Source: Pseudomonas sp. SID14000
GTDB lineage: Bacteria > Pseudomonadota > Gammaproteobacteria > Pseudomonadales > Pseudomonadaceae
Reading direction: 5' to 3'
Assembly: GCF_002165135.1 (NCBI RefSeq)
Contig: NZ_NFZQ01000005.1
Location: forward strand, 124,001 to 188,000
DNA: 64,000 bases
Shown: positions 1 to 9,001 of the stretch, piece by piece
Position numbering within the stretch: position 1 is the stretch's first letter
How the letters are laid out: every line of letters starts with the position of its first letter
The notes under the pieces: generated by a model
Told to the model about the DNA's origin: nothing
Database searches by the model: none
What the model saw: only the letters and a program-made list of their open reading frames with translations
Program-made: the position numbers and the translations under genes

Positions 1-33
1 GGTTCAGGCTGGAGCTTTGTGTTACTGCTGATG

Positions 34-120
34 GCCCTTTCGCGGCTGAAGCCGCTCCCACAGGGACCGCACAGCATCAGAGGTTGTGCGGTCCCTGTGG
101 GAGCGGCTTTAGCCGCGAAG
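34..120. repeat. REP inverted pair
   Basis: Two head-to-head REP units of the gcggctgaagccgctcccac type flank a short spacer. The spacer is itself complementary (gaccgcaca / tgtgcggtc), so the whole element can fold into one long hairpin. It lies upstream of ubiC and no gene occupies this stretch. Confidence 0.8.
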
Positions 121-231
121 AAGCCAGCGCGCAATGCGTGGGGCTTTGTAGCGGCCCTGTCGGCAGTATGCAAGCAGTTGGGGCAATCATGCTAAGCTCG
201 CCGCCTCTCTGGTTGTAACAAGCAGACCGAC

Positions 232-789
232 GTGTCGTACGAATCCCCGCAAGCAGCCGCTGTCGCGTGGCTGCCGTATTCACAGCTGGCGACCGACATC
301 GACCAGCCCACCCTTGACTGGCTGTTCGACGAGGGCTCGCTGACCCGCCGCTTGACCCGCCTGTCCGACGACCACTTCTCCGTCACCCCGCTGTTCGAAG
401 GCTGGCAGCCGCTGCGCGACGATGAATGCCAGGCACTGGGCATCACCACTGGCGCCGAAGGCTGGGTGCGTGAGGTGTACCTGCGCGGCCATGGCCAACC
501 CTGGGTGTTCGCCCGCAGCGTCGCCAGCCGCAGCGCCCTGGAGCGCGGTGGGCTAGACCTGGAAACCCTGGGTAGCCGCTCGCTGGGCGAGTTGCTGTTC
601 TGCGACCAGGCATTCATCCGTCACCCCATCGAGGTATGCAGTTATCCACAGGCCTGGCTGCCGAGCGAAGCCGCCCATGCCGCGCTGTGGGGCCGTCGTT
701 CGCGCTTCGAACGTGGCGGCCTGGACCTATTGGTGGCGGAGGTATTTCTGCCAGCATTATGGCAAGCGGCCAAGGAGGAAAACCGCTGA
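232..789 (+). CDS. ubiC: chorismate--pyruvate lyase
   Basis: UbiC removes pyruvate from chorismate to give 4-hydroxybenzoate, the first committed step of ubiquinone synthesis, in the cytoplasm. The 185-residue product has the usual family length and pattern: a central [10 protein letters not shown] strand carrying the conserved Arg, and a C-terminal LLVAEVFLP segment carrying the conserved Glu. The start is a GTG, because no ATG in this frame gives a full-length N-terminus. The stop overlaps the ubiA start (TGATG), so the two are translationally coupled and the product feeds UbiA. A perfect DnaA box (TTATCCACA) lies inside the gene at 642-650. Confidence 0.93.
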   Translation: MSYESPQAAAVAWLPYSQLATDIDQPTLDWLFDEGSLTRRLTRLSDDHFSVTPLFEGWQPLRDDECQALGITTGAEGWVREVYLRGHGQPWVFARSVASRSALERGGLDLETLGSRSLGELLFCDQAFIRHPIEVCSYPQAWLPSEAAHAALWGRRSRFERGGLDLLVAEVFLPALWQAAKEENR

Positions 790-1679
790 TGTACCTGCAA
801 CTGCTCAAGTCGCTCAACCGCCTGCACCCACGGGCCTGGGACTTCGTCCAGCTCAGCCGCATGGACCGGCCGATTGGTATCTACCTGCTGCTGTGGCCGA
901 CCTTGTCGGCGGTGTGGATTGCCGGCAACGGCTCACCAACCCTGGCCAACGTGCTGATCTTCGGCCTCGGCGTGGTGCTGATGCGCGCCGCAGGCTGCTG
1001 CATCAACGACTTTGCCGACCGCAAGGTGGACGGTCACGTCAAGCGCACCGCCGACCGCCCCCTGGCCAGTGGCCGGGTCCGGCCACGCGAAGCACTGGCG
1101 CTGTTCGCCATCCTGGTCGGAGCGAGCTTCCTGCTGGTGCTGTGCACCAACAGCCGCACGGTGTGGCTGTCGTTCGGCGCGGTGGCACTGGCGTTCTGTT
1201 ACCCGTTCATGAAGCGCTACACCTATTACCCGCAGGTGGTGCTGGGGGCGGCATATTCCTGGGGCATTCCCATGGCCTTCACCGCAGCGGGTGGCGAGCT
1301 GCCGGCCAGCGCCTGGCTGCTGTATATCGCCAACCTGCTGTGGACGGTGGGTTACGACACCTACTACGCCATGGTTGACCGTGATGACGACCTGAAGATT
1401 GGCGTGAAGTCGACCGCGATCCTGTTCGGCGACGCCGACCGCACCATCATCCTGACCTTGCAACTGCTGTCGCTGGGCTGCCTGTTGCTGGCCGGCAGCC
1501 GCTTCGAGCTGGGTGGCTGGTTCCATCTGGGGCTGCTGGGCGCGGCGGCGTGCTTTGCCTGGGAATACTGGTCGACGCGCAGGCTGGACCGGGAATCGTG
1601 CTTCAAGGCGTTTCTGCACAACCACTGGGCGGGGATGCTGGTGTTCATCGGTGTGGTGCTGGATTACGCAATGCATTGA
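789..1679 (+). CDS. ubiA: 4-hydroxybenzoate polyprenyltransferase
   Basis: This integral membrane prenyltransferase attaches the polyprenyl tail to 4-hydroxybenzoate, the second step of ubiquinone synthesis. The product has 296 residues. The first aspartate-rich motif NDFADRKVD begins near residue 73, and the second, DRDDD, begins near residue 197; these bind Mg-prenyl diphosphate. Several hydrophobic helices follow. I chose the ATG at 789 because it overlaps the ubiC stop and gives the family length; the frame stays open further upstream only because it shadows ubiC. A REP-like palindrome follows the gene. Confidence 0.95.
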   Translation: MYLQLLKSLNRLHPRAWDFVQLSRMDRPIGIYLLLWPTLSAVWIAGNGSPTLANVLIFGLGVVLMRAAGCCINDFADRKVDGHVKRTADRPLASGRVRPREALALFAILVGASFLLVLCTNSRTVWLSFGAVALAFCYPFMKRYTYYPQVVLGAAYSWGIPMAFTAAGGELPASAWLLYIANLLWTVGYDTYYAMVDRDDDLKIGVKSTAILFGDADRTIILTLQLLSLGCLLLAGSRFELGGWFHLGLLGAAACFAWEYWSTRRLDRESCFKAFLHNHWAGMLVFIGVVLDYAMH

Positions 1680-1706
1680 AGATTCAGGGGCTGCCTTGCA
1701 GCCCTT

Positions 1707-1770
1707 TCGCGACACAAGGCCGCTCCTACAAGGTATCGCGCACTCCTGTAGGAGCGGCCTTGTGTCGCGA
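1707..1770. repeat. perfect 24-bp inverted repeat
   Basis: Two exactly complementary 24-base arms (1707-1730 and 1747-1770) with core gacacaaggccgctcctaca are separated by 16 bases. This is a different REP subfamily from the gcgggtaaacccgc type. It sits between the convergent ubiA and the small secreted-protein gene and could end transcription from either side. Confidence 0.75.
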
Positions 1771-1796
1771 TGGGGCGCAAAGCGGCCCCGGCAATC

Positions 1797-2168
1797 TCAA
1801 GGCTTGGCAACGTGCCAGACGTCCTTCAGGCCGTCACCGGTCATATCGCCGGCCTTCTTGTCCTTGATGAAGGTGTACAGCGGCTTGCCGTCATAGGCCC
1901 ACTGCTTGGTGCCGTCATCGCGCATCACCACTGTCCACTTGTCCTTGGCCGGTTCGTCATTAGCCTTGACCATCAGCGGCGGCCAGTTGGTGGCGCAATC
2001 GCCATTGCACATCGACTTGCCACCCGCATCCTTGTCGAAGGTGTACAGGGTCATGCCGGCATGATCGACCAACATCCCGCCCTTCTCCATCGCATGGTCG
2101 GCCAAGGCCACCCCCGGGAGCGCCAGCGCAGTGAAAAGGGCCATCCAGCTCAGCGTTTGTCGTGTCAT
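1797..2168 (-). CDS. small secreted COG4315-type protein
   Basis: The product is a predicted exported protein of 123 residues with an N-terminal signal peptide (MTRQTLSWMALFTALALPG, cleavage near ALA-D). The mature part has two copies of the Tyr-x-Phe-x-x-Asp type repeat (LYTFDKD and LYTFIKD) and a CNGDCATNWPP segment. These are hallmarks of the COG4315 lipoprotein-like family, whose function is unknown. An in-frame ATG four codons upstream exists, but the chosen ATG has a GGTGA ribosome site at good spacing. The gene points away from phoB and its role is not known. Confidence 0.8.
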   Translation of the reverse strand: MTRQTLSWMALFTALALPGVALADHAMEKGGMLVDHAGMTLYTFDKDAGGKSMCNGDCATNWPPLMVKANDEPAKDKWTVVMRDDGTKQWAYDGKPLYTFIKDKKAGDMTGDGLKDVWHVAKP

Positions 2169-2270
2169 TGGATTCACCATTATTTCGGGGGGGATTGAGT
2201 TCGGCTTGCCACAAATGCGGCCCTTTCAAGCCTAGTTCAGTCATGGAATGTCGCCAGAACGGCCAACGCC

Positions 2271-2288
2271 CTGTCACACAGCTGCAAT
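2271..2288 (+). promoter_or_regulatory. candidate Pho box of phoB
   Basis: CTGTCAC-ACAG-CTGCAAT gives two 7-mers at 11-bp periodicity resembling the PhoB direct repeat (CTGTCAT with 4-bp spacer), about 55 bp before the phoB start. It would explain autoregulation of phoBR under phosphate starvation. Confidence 0.6.
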
Positions 2289-2341
2289 AATTCCGTTATC
2301 TAATGCGGGCCAAGACACCGTATCCAGGAGAGGTTTTGAGC

Positions 2342-3031
2342 ATGGTTGGCAGGAACATTCTGATCGTCGACGACGAAGCGCCGATTCGCGAGATGATCGC
2401 CGTTGCCCTGGAAATGGCCGGCTATGACTGCCTGGAAGCGGAGAACTCCCAACAGGCCCACGCGATCATCGTCGACCGCAAGCCGGACCTGATCCTGCTC
2501 GACTGGATGCTGCCGGGCACCTCCGGCATCGAGCTGGCCCGCCGCCTCAAGCGCGACGAGCTGACCGGCGACATCCCGATCATCATGCTTACCGCCAAGG
2601 GTGAAGAGGACAACAAGATCCAGGGCCTGGAAGTGGGCGCAGACGACTACATCACCAAGCCGTTCTCGCCGCGTGAACTGGTCGCCCGCCTGAAAGCCGT
2701 GCTGCGCCGCACCGGCCCGAGCGACAGCGAGGCACCGATCGAAGTCGGCGGCCTGCTGCTCGACCCGATCAGCCATCGCGTGACCATCGACGGCAAGCCC
2801 GCCGAAATGGGCCCCACCGAATACCGACTGCTGCAGTTCTTCATGACCCACCAGGAGCGCGCCTACACCCGTGGCCAGCTGCTGGACCAGGTGTGGGGTG
2901 GTAACGTCTATGTCGAGGAACGCACCGTCGACGTGCACATCCGCCGCCTGCGCAAGGCGCTGGGTGAAGCCTACGAAAATCTGGTACAAACCGTCCGGGG
3001 CACCGGCTACCGCTTCTCGACCAAGAGCTGA
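2342..3031 (+). CDS. phoB: phosphate regulon response regulator PhoB
   Basis: PhoB is the DNA-binding regulator of the phosphate starvation response. It has 229 residues. The receiver domain carries acidic residues Asp10/Asp11, phosphoacceptor Asp54 in LLDWMLPG, Thr84 and Lys106 (ITKPFSP). The C-terminal OmpR-type winged helix spans about residues 130-229 ([14 protein letters not shown] recognition helix). The ATG at 2342 follows an AGGAGAGG ribosome site and starts directly at the receiver fold; upstream in-frame codons lack this. phoR follows after about 50 bp. PhoB should act at the Pho boxes upstream of itself and of pstS. Confidence 0.96.
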   Translation: MVGRNILIVDDEAPIREMIAVALEMAGYDCLEAENSQQAHAIIVDRKPDLILLDWMLPGTSGIELARRLKRDELTGDIPIIMLTAKGEEDNKIQGLEVGADDYITKPFSPRELVARLKAVLRRTGPSDSEAPIEVGGLLLDPISHRVTIDGKPAEMGPTEYRLLQFFMTHQERAYTRGQLLDQVWGGNVYVEERTVDVHIRRLRKALGEAYENLVQTVRGTGYRFSTKS

Positions 3032-3079
3032 TCGAGCTGAAAAGCGCCAAGCTGCACGTCGTTGTACAAGGACCGTCAA

Positions 3080-4387
3080 TTGAACCAGAACTGGCACGCG
3101 ACCCTGATTCGTCACCTGCTGCTGCTGATCACCGTCTGCCTGATCGGCGGGCTGGTCAGCGGCTACTATGGCTGGAGCCTGGCCATCGGCCTGGCGCTCT
3201 ACCTGGGCTGGACCCTCAAGCAACTGCTGCGCCTGCATGACTGGCTGCGCAACCACCAACCCGACGAAGCACCGCCCGATGGCTACGGCCTGTGGGGCGA
3301 GGTGTTCGACAGCATCTACCACCTGCAACGCCGCGACCAGCGCGTGCGCGGCCGCCTGCAGGCGGTGATCGACCGGGTCCAGGAGTCTACCGCCGCACTG
3401 CGTGACGCGGTGATCATGCTCGACAGCGACGGCAACCTGGAATGGTGGAACCGCGCCGCCGAGACCCTGCTGGGCTTCAAGACTCCACAGGACGGCGGCC
3501 AGCAGGTGACCAACCTGGTGCGCCACCCGCGCTTCAAGGAATACTTCGAGGCAGGGAACTACCTCGAGCCGCTGGAAATCCCCTCGCCGATCAACGACCG
3601 CATGCGCGTGCAGCTGCACATCACCCGCTACGGCAACAACGAGCACCTGATGCTGGTGCGTGATGTTACCCGCATCCACCAGCTGGAGCAGATGCGCAAG
3701 GACTTCGTCGCCAACGTGTCCCACGAGCTGCGCACGCCGCTGACGGTGATTACCGGCTACCTGGAAACCCTGCTGGACAACGTCGAAGACGTGAACCCGC
3801 GCTGGAACCGAGCCCTGCAGCAGATGAGCCAGCAAGGCTCGCGCATGCAGACGCTGCTCAACGACCTGTTGCTGCTGGCCAAGCTGGAGGCCACCGACTA
3901 CCCGTCGGACAACCAGCCAGTGGCAGTCGATGCCTTGCTCGCCGCGATCAAGAACGACGCCCAGGCCCTGTCCGGACCACGCAACCAGCGCATCACCCTG
4001 GATGCTGAACCCGGCGTGCAGCTGAAGGGCAGCGAGTCGGAGCTGCGCAGTGCCTTTTCCAACCTGGTGTTCAACGCGGTCAAGTACACCCAGGACGAAG
4101 GCAGCATCCGTATTCGCTGGTGGGCCGATGCCCAGGGTGCGCACCTGTCGGTGCAGGACTCGGGGGTGGGTATCGATGCCAAGCACCTGCCACGCCTGAC
4201 CGAGCGCTTCTATCGGGTCGATTCCAGCCGTGCGTCGAATACCGGCGGCACCGGGCTGGGCCTGGCGATCGTGAAGCATGTGCTGATGCGCCACCGCGGC
4301 AAGCTGGAGATCAGCAGCGTGCCGGGGCATGGCAGTACCTTTACCTGTCACTTTGCGCCGGCACAATTGGCTAACGGCAAAGCTTGA
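3080..4387 (+). CDS. phoR: phosphate sensor histidine kinase PhoR
   Basis: PhoR is the inner-membrane kinase that phosphorylates PhoB when phosphate is low and dephosphorylates it when phosphate is plentiful. The product has 435 residues: hydrophobic segments in the first 50, a PAS region near 95-190, a dimerization/phosphotransfer helix with His215 in SHELRTPLTV, and an ATPase domain with VFNAVKYT (N box) and GTGLGLAIVKH (G2 box). I chose a TTG start at 3080 because an AAGGA site lies about 8 bases upstream and it matches the usual Pseudomonas N-terminus (MNQNWHATL). Another TTG at 3062 is less likely. A REP follows the stop. Confidence 0.94.
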   Translation: MNQNWHATLIRHLLLLITVCLIGGLVSGYYGWSLAIGLALYLGWTLKQLLRLHDWLRNHQPDEAPPDGYGLWGEVFDSIYHLQRRDQRVRGRLQAVIDRVQESTAALRDAVIMLDSDGNLEWWNRAAETLLGFKTPQDGGQQVTNLVRHPRFKEYFEAGNYLEPLEIPSPINDRMRVQLHITRYGNNEHLMLVRDVTRIHQLEQMRKDFVANVSHELRTPLTVITGYLETLLDNVEDVNPRWNRALQQMSQQGSRMQTLLNDLLLLAKLEATDYPSDNQPVAVDALLAAIKNDAQALSGPRNQRITLDAEPGVQLKGSESELRSAFSNLVFNAVKYTQDEGSIRIRWWADAQGAHLSVQDSGVGIDAKHLPRLTERFYRVDSSRASNTGGTGLGLAIVKHVLMRHRGKLEISSVPGHGSTFTCHFAPAQLANGKA

Positions 4388-4405
4388 GATCGGGGCTGCT
4401 GCGCA

Positions 4406-4437
4406 GCCCTTCGCGGGCACGCCCGCTCCCACAGGGA
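4406..4437 (+). repeat. single REP unit
   Basis: One REP copy (cgcgggcacgcccgctcccacagg) lies directly after phoR, with no inverted partner nearby. A short ctgctgcgcag hairpin precedes it. It may act as a transcript end for phoBR. Confidence 0.6.
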
Positions 4438-4560
4438 CCGCAATAATTCCGCCACCCTTTGCTTTTACGGCCCCAGCCGCTACATTGGACCCCCTGTGCC
4501 AGCAAGAGCTGGCACTTTTTTTCTCTCTATCTTGAAGACGGACCCCGTAAAAACTCCATC

Positions 4561-5901
4561 ATGGACCCTTCCCCTGGTATCAGCCTCACCTCGTTATTCG
4601 CCGATTTCGGCATGATCATCTTTGCCTTGCTCCTGGTGCTGCTCAACGGCTTCTTCGTTGCCGCCGAGTTCGCCATGGTCAAGCTGCGCGCCACCCGCGT
4701 CGAGTCCATCGCCGAACTGCATGGCTGGCGTGGCAGCATCCTGCGCAAGGTACACAACCAGCTCGACGCCTACCTGTCGGCCTGCCAACTGGGCATCACC
4801 CTCGCCTCGCTGGGCCTGGGCTGGGTCGGTGAACCGGCGTTCGCCCACCTGCTCGAGCCGCTGCTGGCATACGTGGGCGTGGACACCCCCGAGCTGATCA
4901 AGGCGATCTCGTTCTTCGTCGCCTTCTTCGTCATCTCGTACCTGCACATCGTGGTCGGCGAGCTGGCGCCCAAGTCCTGGGCCATCCGCAAGCCCGAACT
5001 GCTGTCGCTGTGGACTGCCGTGCCGCTGTACCTGTTCTACTGGGTGATGTACCCGGCCATCTACCTGCTCAATGCCAGCGCCAACACCATCCTGCGCATT
5101 GCCGGCCAAGGGGAGCCCGGCCCGCACCACGAGCACCACTACAGCCGTGAAGAGCTCAAGCTGATCCTGCACTCCAGCCGTGGCCAGGACCCGAGCGACC
5201 AGGGCATGCGCGTGCTGGCCTCGGCCGTGGAAATGGGCGAGCTGGAGGTGGTCGACTGGGCCAACTCGCGCGAGGACATGGTCAGCATCGACGCCCATGC
5301 GCCGTTGAAGCAGATCCTGGCCCTGGTGCGCCGCCACAAGTTCAGCCGCTACCCGGTGTACGACGCCGAGCGTGAGGAATTCACCGGCCTGCTGCACATC
5401 AAGGACCTGCTGCTGGAGCTGGCCGAACTCGAGCATCTGCCCGAAACTATCGACCTGGACGACCTGGCCCGGCCGCTGGAGCGCGTGTCACGGCACATGC
5501 CGTTGGCGCAGTTGCTGGAGCAGTTCCGCAAGGGCGGCGCGCACTTCGTACTGGTGGAGGAAGCCGATGGCAAGGTAATTGGCTACCTGACCATGGAAGA
5601 CGTGCTGGAAGTGCTGGTGGGCGACATCCAGGACGAGCACCGCAAGACCGAGCGCGGCATTCTCGCCTACCAGCCGGGCAAGCTGCTGGTGCGTGGCGAC
5701 ACGCCGCTGTTCAAGGTCGAGCGCCTGCTGGGCGTCGACCTTGACCATATCGAGGCGGAAACCCTGGCTGGGCTGGTCTACGAGACGCTCAAGCGCGTGC
5801 CTGAAGAAGAGGAAGTGCTGGAGGTCGAAGGGCTGCGCATCATCATCAAGAAGATGAAAGGGCCGAAGATCGTGCTGGCCAAGGTGCTCAAGCTGGATTG
5901 A
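4561..5901 (+). CDS. CNNM/CorC-family membrane protein with CBS pair
   Basis: The 446-residue protein has the HlyC/CorC (CNNM, DUF21) architecture: an N-terminal membrane domain of about 200 residues with 3-4 hydrophobic helices, a central CBS-domain pair (about 220-345, SRYPVYDAEREEFTGLLHIKDLL), and a C-terminal transporter-associated domain (about 355-446). Family members are linked to Mg2+/Co2+ efflux or resistance. Many databases call them hemolysins, which is not supported here. The ATG at 4561 sets the first codon of the membrane domain; no clear ribosome site is visible. It is transcribed alone after phoR. Confidence 0.85.
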   Translation: MDPSPGISLTSLFADFGMIIFALLLVLLNGFFVAAEFAMVKLRATRVESIAELHGWRGSILRKVHNQLDAYLSACQLGITLASLGLGWVGEPAFAHLLEPLLAYVGVDTPELIKAISFFVAFFVISYLHIVVGELAPKSWAIRKPELLSLWTAVPLYLFYWVMYPAIYLLNASANTILRIAGQGEPGPHHEHHYSREELKLILHSSRGQDPSDQGMRVLASAVEMGELEVVDWANSREDMVSIDAHAPLKQILALVRRHKFSRYPVYDAEREEFTGLLHIKDLLLELAELEHLPETIDLDDLARPLERVSRHMPLAQLLEQFRKGGAHFVLVEEADGKVIGYLTMEDVLEVLVGDIQDEHRKTERGILAYQPGKLLVRGDTPLFKVERLLGVDLDHIEAETLAGLVYETLKRVPEEEEVLEVEGLRIIIKKMKGPKIVLAKVLKLD

Positions 5902-5934
5902 GGGCCGGGGGGCTGCTTTGCAGCCCCGACTATC

Positions 5935-6831
5935 TCAAGGGTTACCCGCGGTGAAGTCAGGCAACCCGCCGATCGGCCTGTCGAACCGATAAGGTATCGA
6001 CTCCAGCGCCAACCCCACATTGCGCTGCACCACGAAATGCAGGTGCGGCCCGGTGCTGTTGCCGGTATTGCCCGATTTGGCCAGCATCTGCCCTTGCCGC
6101 ACCCGTTGCCCCTCTGCCACCACCACCGAACCGCGCATCAGGTGCAGATACACACCCATGGTACCGTCCGGGTGCAGGATCCTGACGAAATTGCCCGACG
6201 GATTGGGCCCGCGCCCACTCTGGCTGTTCTCTGTCTTCACCACCACCCCTTCCCGCGCCGCGATGATGGTAGTGCCTTCGGGCATGGCGATATCCATGGC
6301 ATAACGCCCCTTGGGTCCAAAATGGCTGACACGGCCATTGGGACCCTGGGTCACCCGGAACGGCCCGCCGACCCAGGGGAAGGCGTAACGGAAGCCCTGG
6401 GGCCGCTTGCCAGGGTCGCCCATGGCTTGCAGCAGGGTCGAGCGGTAATTCAGCAGCATCCCGGGCCGCCCCCTGAGCACGCTGAGCATCTGCGTAGTGC
6501 GCGGCGGCAGCACCCGACGCACGATACGCGGGGCATTGCCACCTTGCGCGTTCACCAGATTGTCCAGGCGCAACTCCACTTCCACCGGCACATGCAGCTG
6601 GTTGCGGGCCGAAAAGCTCACGCCGCCGTTGAAGGTTATCGCGTTCAGCAGCACCTGGCCTTCGGGTATTTCAACCATGGGTACATACCGCACCAGTGGT
6701 TTGGCACCGGGGCCAGGCCGGTCGGAATAGGAGGTCACACGGCCATCATCGGTGATCTCGTAAATGGTCATGCCCAGGCTCGACGCCGAGGCCATGAGCA
6801 ATGCACAGAACAGCAGCAGGCGGGCGGGCAT
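5935..6831 (-). CDS. secreted M23-family metallopeptidase
   Basis: This is a predicted periplasmic peptidoglycan endopeptidase or activator of the LytM/M23 family. The 298-residue product begins with a signal peptide (MPARLLLFCALLMASASS). A beta-rich N-terminal region of about 140 residues follows, then the M23 domain. The zinc ligands are visible as the His and Asp of SHFGPKGRYAMD and the HxH of GPHLHF, so the site looks intact and catalysis is plausible. It is encoded tail-to-tail with the CNNM gene and apart from division genes, so its physiological target cannot be read from context. Confidence 0.85.
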   Translation of the reverse strand: MPARLLLFCALLMASASSLGMTIYEITDDGRVTSYSDRPGPGAKPLVRYVPMVEIPEGQVLLNAITFNGGVSFSARNQLHVPVEVELRLDNLVNAQGGNAPRIVRRVLPPRTTQMLSVLRGRPGMLLNYRSTLLQAMGDPGKRPQGFRYAFPWVGGPFRVTQGPNGRVSHFGPKGRYAMDIAMPEGTTIIAAREGVVVKTENSQSGRGPNPSGNFVRILHPDGTMGVYLHLMRGSVVVAEGQRVRQGQMLAKSGNTGNSTGPHLHFVVQRNVGLALESIPYRFDRPIGGLPDFTAGNP

Positions 6832-6927
6832 GATAGTGGCTTTTTGACAGTTGTGATCTGTCGAAGCCTAGCAGCGGGTTTTGTGGCGGGTATGACAGTT
6901 GGTCGGATGGCCCTGGGTTGCGCAGCG

Positions 6928-6962
6928 TTTTGTAGGAGCAGCCTTGTGCTGCTCCTACAAAA
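6928..6962. terminator. bidirectional hairpin terminator
   Basis: Perfect 15-bp arms (6928-6942 and 6948-6962) with a 5-base loop carry T-runs on both strands (tttt outside the stem one way, aaaa the other). The tgtaggagcagc core relates it to the REP subfamily at 1707-1770. It sits between the response regulator 3' end and the M23 peptidase promoter. Confidence 0.65.
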
Positions 6963-6982
6963 AGTGCGGTGTGAGGCTGCGG

Positions 6983-7879
6983 TCAGGCGCCGGGGGTGAA
7001 ATGCTTCTGCGCCGTCCCGCGGGCAATCAGCCGCGACAGGTAGTCGAGCTTCTGGGCATCCTGGTCGACGAACTTGAAGGTCAGTTGCAACCAGTCACTC
7101 CCTGGCTTGGGCTCCAGTGCCGCGACGGCATGCAGGTAACCGTTCAGGCGCGCGACTTCGGCGCTCTCGCCCTGCTCCAGGTCCAGCACCGCGCCTTCCA
7201 GCACCTGCGGCAGCACTTCGCCACGGCGCACCACCAACAGGGCCTCTTTCAGGCTCAGCGCCTTGATCACGCACGGCTGCATGCCGCTGGCCAGGCGCAA
7301 CTGGCCCTGACCGCGACCGGTCGGCGCGGGAGCAGCGGGCCGAGGGGCATTGGCCAGTGGCCTGGCGGGTGCGGATGCCGGCGCTGGCGCCGTGACCTTC
7401 ACCGCTTCAGGCTTGCCGGCTGTCAGGGCATTCAGCGAGTCATTGGCGAACGCCGAGTTGACCCGTGCCGGGCCGCTGGCCATCAGGCTGTCGAGCTTGC
7501 CGATCTTGGTCAGGGCCTTTTTCACCTTGGTCAGCAACTGCTCATTGGTGAACGGCTTGCCGACAAAATCGGAAACACCCGCCTGGATCGCCTGGATGAC
7601 GTTTTCCTTGTCGCCACGGCTGGTCACCATGATGAACTGCAAGCTCTTCAACTCAGGCTGCTGGCGGCACCAGGTGAGCAGTTCCAGGCCGGACATTTCC
7701 GGCATCTCCCAGTCGCACAGGACCAGGTCGAACGCTTCCTTGCCCAGCATTGCCATGGCCTTGCGACCGTTGACGGCGTCGTCGATGGTCATGCCCGGGA
7801 AGGCATTGCGCAGGCATTTACGGACCAGGTCACGGATAAACGGGGCGTCATCCACGACCAGCACATTCACTTTACTCAT
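6983..7879 (-). CDS. orphan response regulator with unknown output domain
   Basis: The N-terminal 125 residues form a receiver domain: VLVVDDAPFIRD acidic pocket, phospho-acceptor Asp in LVLCDWEMPEMSG, and FVGKPFTNEQLL with the conserved Lys. An Ala/Pro-rich linker (ASAPARPLANAPRPAAP) follows, then about 110 residues with no DNA-binding, GGDEF, EAL or CheY-phosphatase motif that I recognise. An AAGGAG site precedes the ATG. No histidine kinase is adjacent, so the partner is unknown. Its place beside phoU/pst is conserved in Pseudomonas, but a phosphate role is only guesswork. Confidence 0.82.
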   Translation of the reverse strand: MSKVNVLVVDDAPFIRDLVRKCLRNAFPGMTIDDAVNGRKAMAMLGKEAFDLVLCDWEMPEMSGLELLTWCRQQPELKSLQFIMVTSRGDKENVIQAIQAGVSDFVGKPFTNEQLLTKVKKALTKIGKLDSLMASGPARVNSAFANDSLNALTAGKPEAVKVTAPAPASAPARPLANAPRPAAPAPTGRGQGQLRLASGMQPCVIKALSLKEALLVVRRGEVLPQVLEGAVLDLEQGESAEVARLNGYLHAVAALEPKPGSDWLQLTFKFVDQDAQKLDYLSRLIARGTAQKHFTPGA

Positions 7880-7995
7880 CGATACTCCTTCTGAATCCCG
7901 ACTAGCCTACCGCCGAATAATGGCCATTTGCTACAACCTGGTCACGCCGGGACTTCTTCACATCGTTCGCGGGTGCCTGCCGGCTCCTCGACCGC

Positions 7996-8024
7996 AAACG
8001 AAAACGCCCGGCCAAGGCCGGGCG
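7996..8024 (-). terminator. phoU terminator
   Basis: On the minus strand a 9-bp GC stem (CGCCCGGCC / GGCCGGGCG) is followed by GTTTTCGTTT just beyond the phoU stop. This is a typical Rho-independent terminator for the pst-phoU transcript. Confidence 0.8.
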
Positions 8025-8043
8025 TCGATGCTCGGGAGCAACC

Positions 8044-8814
8044 TTACTTATCGTCAGGTTCAGCCGGAACATTAGCGTTTTCGGCATCGACGACAGCGGT
8101 GCCCTGTACTTCTGCCGTCATGCGCTTGAGGCCCATGTGACGCACGTCTGTGCCACGCACCAGGTAGATAACCAGCTCGGAGATGTTGCGCGCATGGTCG
8201 CCAATGCGTTCCAGCGAACGCAGGACCCAGATCACGCTCAGTACCCGCGAAATCGAGCGCGGGTCTTCCATCATGTAGGTCACCAGCTCCCGCAGGGCGG
8301 TCTTGTATTCGCGGTCGATGGTCTTGTCGTACTGGGCCACCGACAGTGCCAGGTCGGCGTCGAAGCGGGCAAAGGCATCTAGCGCATCGCGGACCATGTT
8401 GCGCACCTGGTCGCCGATGTGGCGCACCTCGACGTAGCCGCGCGGCGACTCGCCCTCCTCGCACAGCTGGATGGCACGGCGGGCGATCTTGGTCGACTCG
8501 TCACCGATGCGCTCCAGGTCGATCACCGACTTGGAGATGCTGATGATCAGGCGCAGGTCGGAGGCCGCCGGCTGACGACGGGCGAGGATGCGCAGACACT
8601 CCTCGTCGATGTTGCGCTCCATCTGGTTGATCTGCTCGTCGACTTCGCGCACTTGCTGGGCCAGGCCCGAGTCGGCTTCGATCAGCGCAGTGACCGCGTC
8701 GTTGACCTGCTTTTCGACCAGGCCGCCCATGGCCAGCAGGTGGCTACGCACCTCTTCGAGCTCGGCGTTGAACTGCTGGGAAATGTGATGCGTAAGGCTT
8801 TCTTTGTTGATCAT
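8044..8814 (-). CDS. phoU: phosphate signalling protein PhoU
   Basis: PhoU links the Pst transporter to PhoR and keeps the Pho regulon off when phosphate is abundant. The 256-residue protein is two repeated three-helix bundles. Each half has the metal-binding E/DxxxD pattern of the family (IEADSGLAQQVREVDEQINQ and the later VAQYDKTIDREYKTAL). A GGAGCGA ribosome site precedes the ATG. It is the last gene of the pst block, separated from pstB by a REP pair and followed by a terminator. Confidence 0.95.
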   Translation of the reverse strand: MINKESLTHHISQQFNAELEEVRSHLLAMGGLVEKQVNDAVTALIEADSGLAQQVREVDEQINQMERNIDEECLRILARRQPAASDLRLIISISKSVIDLERIGDESTKIARRAIQLCEEGESPRGYVEVRHIGDQVRNMVRDALDAFARFDADLALSVAQYDKTIDREYKTALRELVTYMMEDPRSISRVLSVIWVLRSLERIGDHARNISELVIYLVRGTDVRHMGLKRMTAEVQGTAVVDAENANVPAEPDDK

Positions 8815-8886
8815 CGTTCGCTCCGCGAAGAAGCTGCAAGCTTCAATTTGTTCGTGTCATACCCTGGCCCACCCTGGCAAACACAT

Positions 8887-8975
8887 CCTGTGGGAGCGGG
8901 TTCACCCGCGAACACCGGCGAAGCCGGTGCCAGACACCGCAGCGCCTGCTTCGCGGGTAAACCCGCTCCCACAGG
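8887..8975. repeat. REP inverted pair between pstB and phoU
   Basis: Two inverted REP copies (gtgggagcgggttcacccgcg and cgcgggtaaacccgctcccac) flank a spacer that holds a smaller ccggcgaagccgg hairpin. Inside the co-transcribed pstB-phoU interval it could shield upstream mRNA or lower phoU expression. Confidence 0.8.
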
Positions 8976-9001
8976 GGCCAGGCACCTGTCCCGAGCGGCT
9001 G

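Noticed and set aside
2300..4432. 710-codon open frame on the minus strand
   Set aside because: It lies fully opposite phoB-phoR. Its Gln/His/Val/Ala-rich composition is typical of an antisense shadow in GC-rich DNA; no domain and no ribosome site.
4561..5901. Hemolysin
   Set aside because: The DUF21-CBS-CorC architecture is often mislabelled hemolysin; nothing in the sequence suggests secretion or pore formation.
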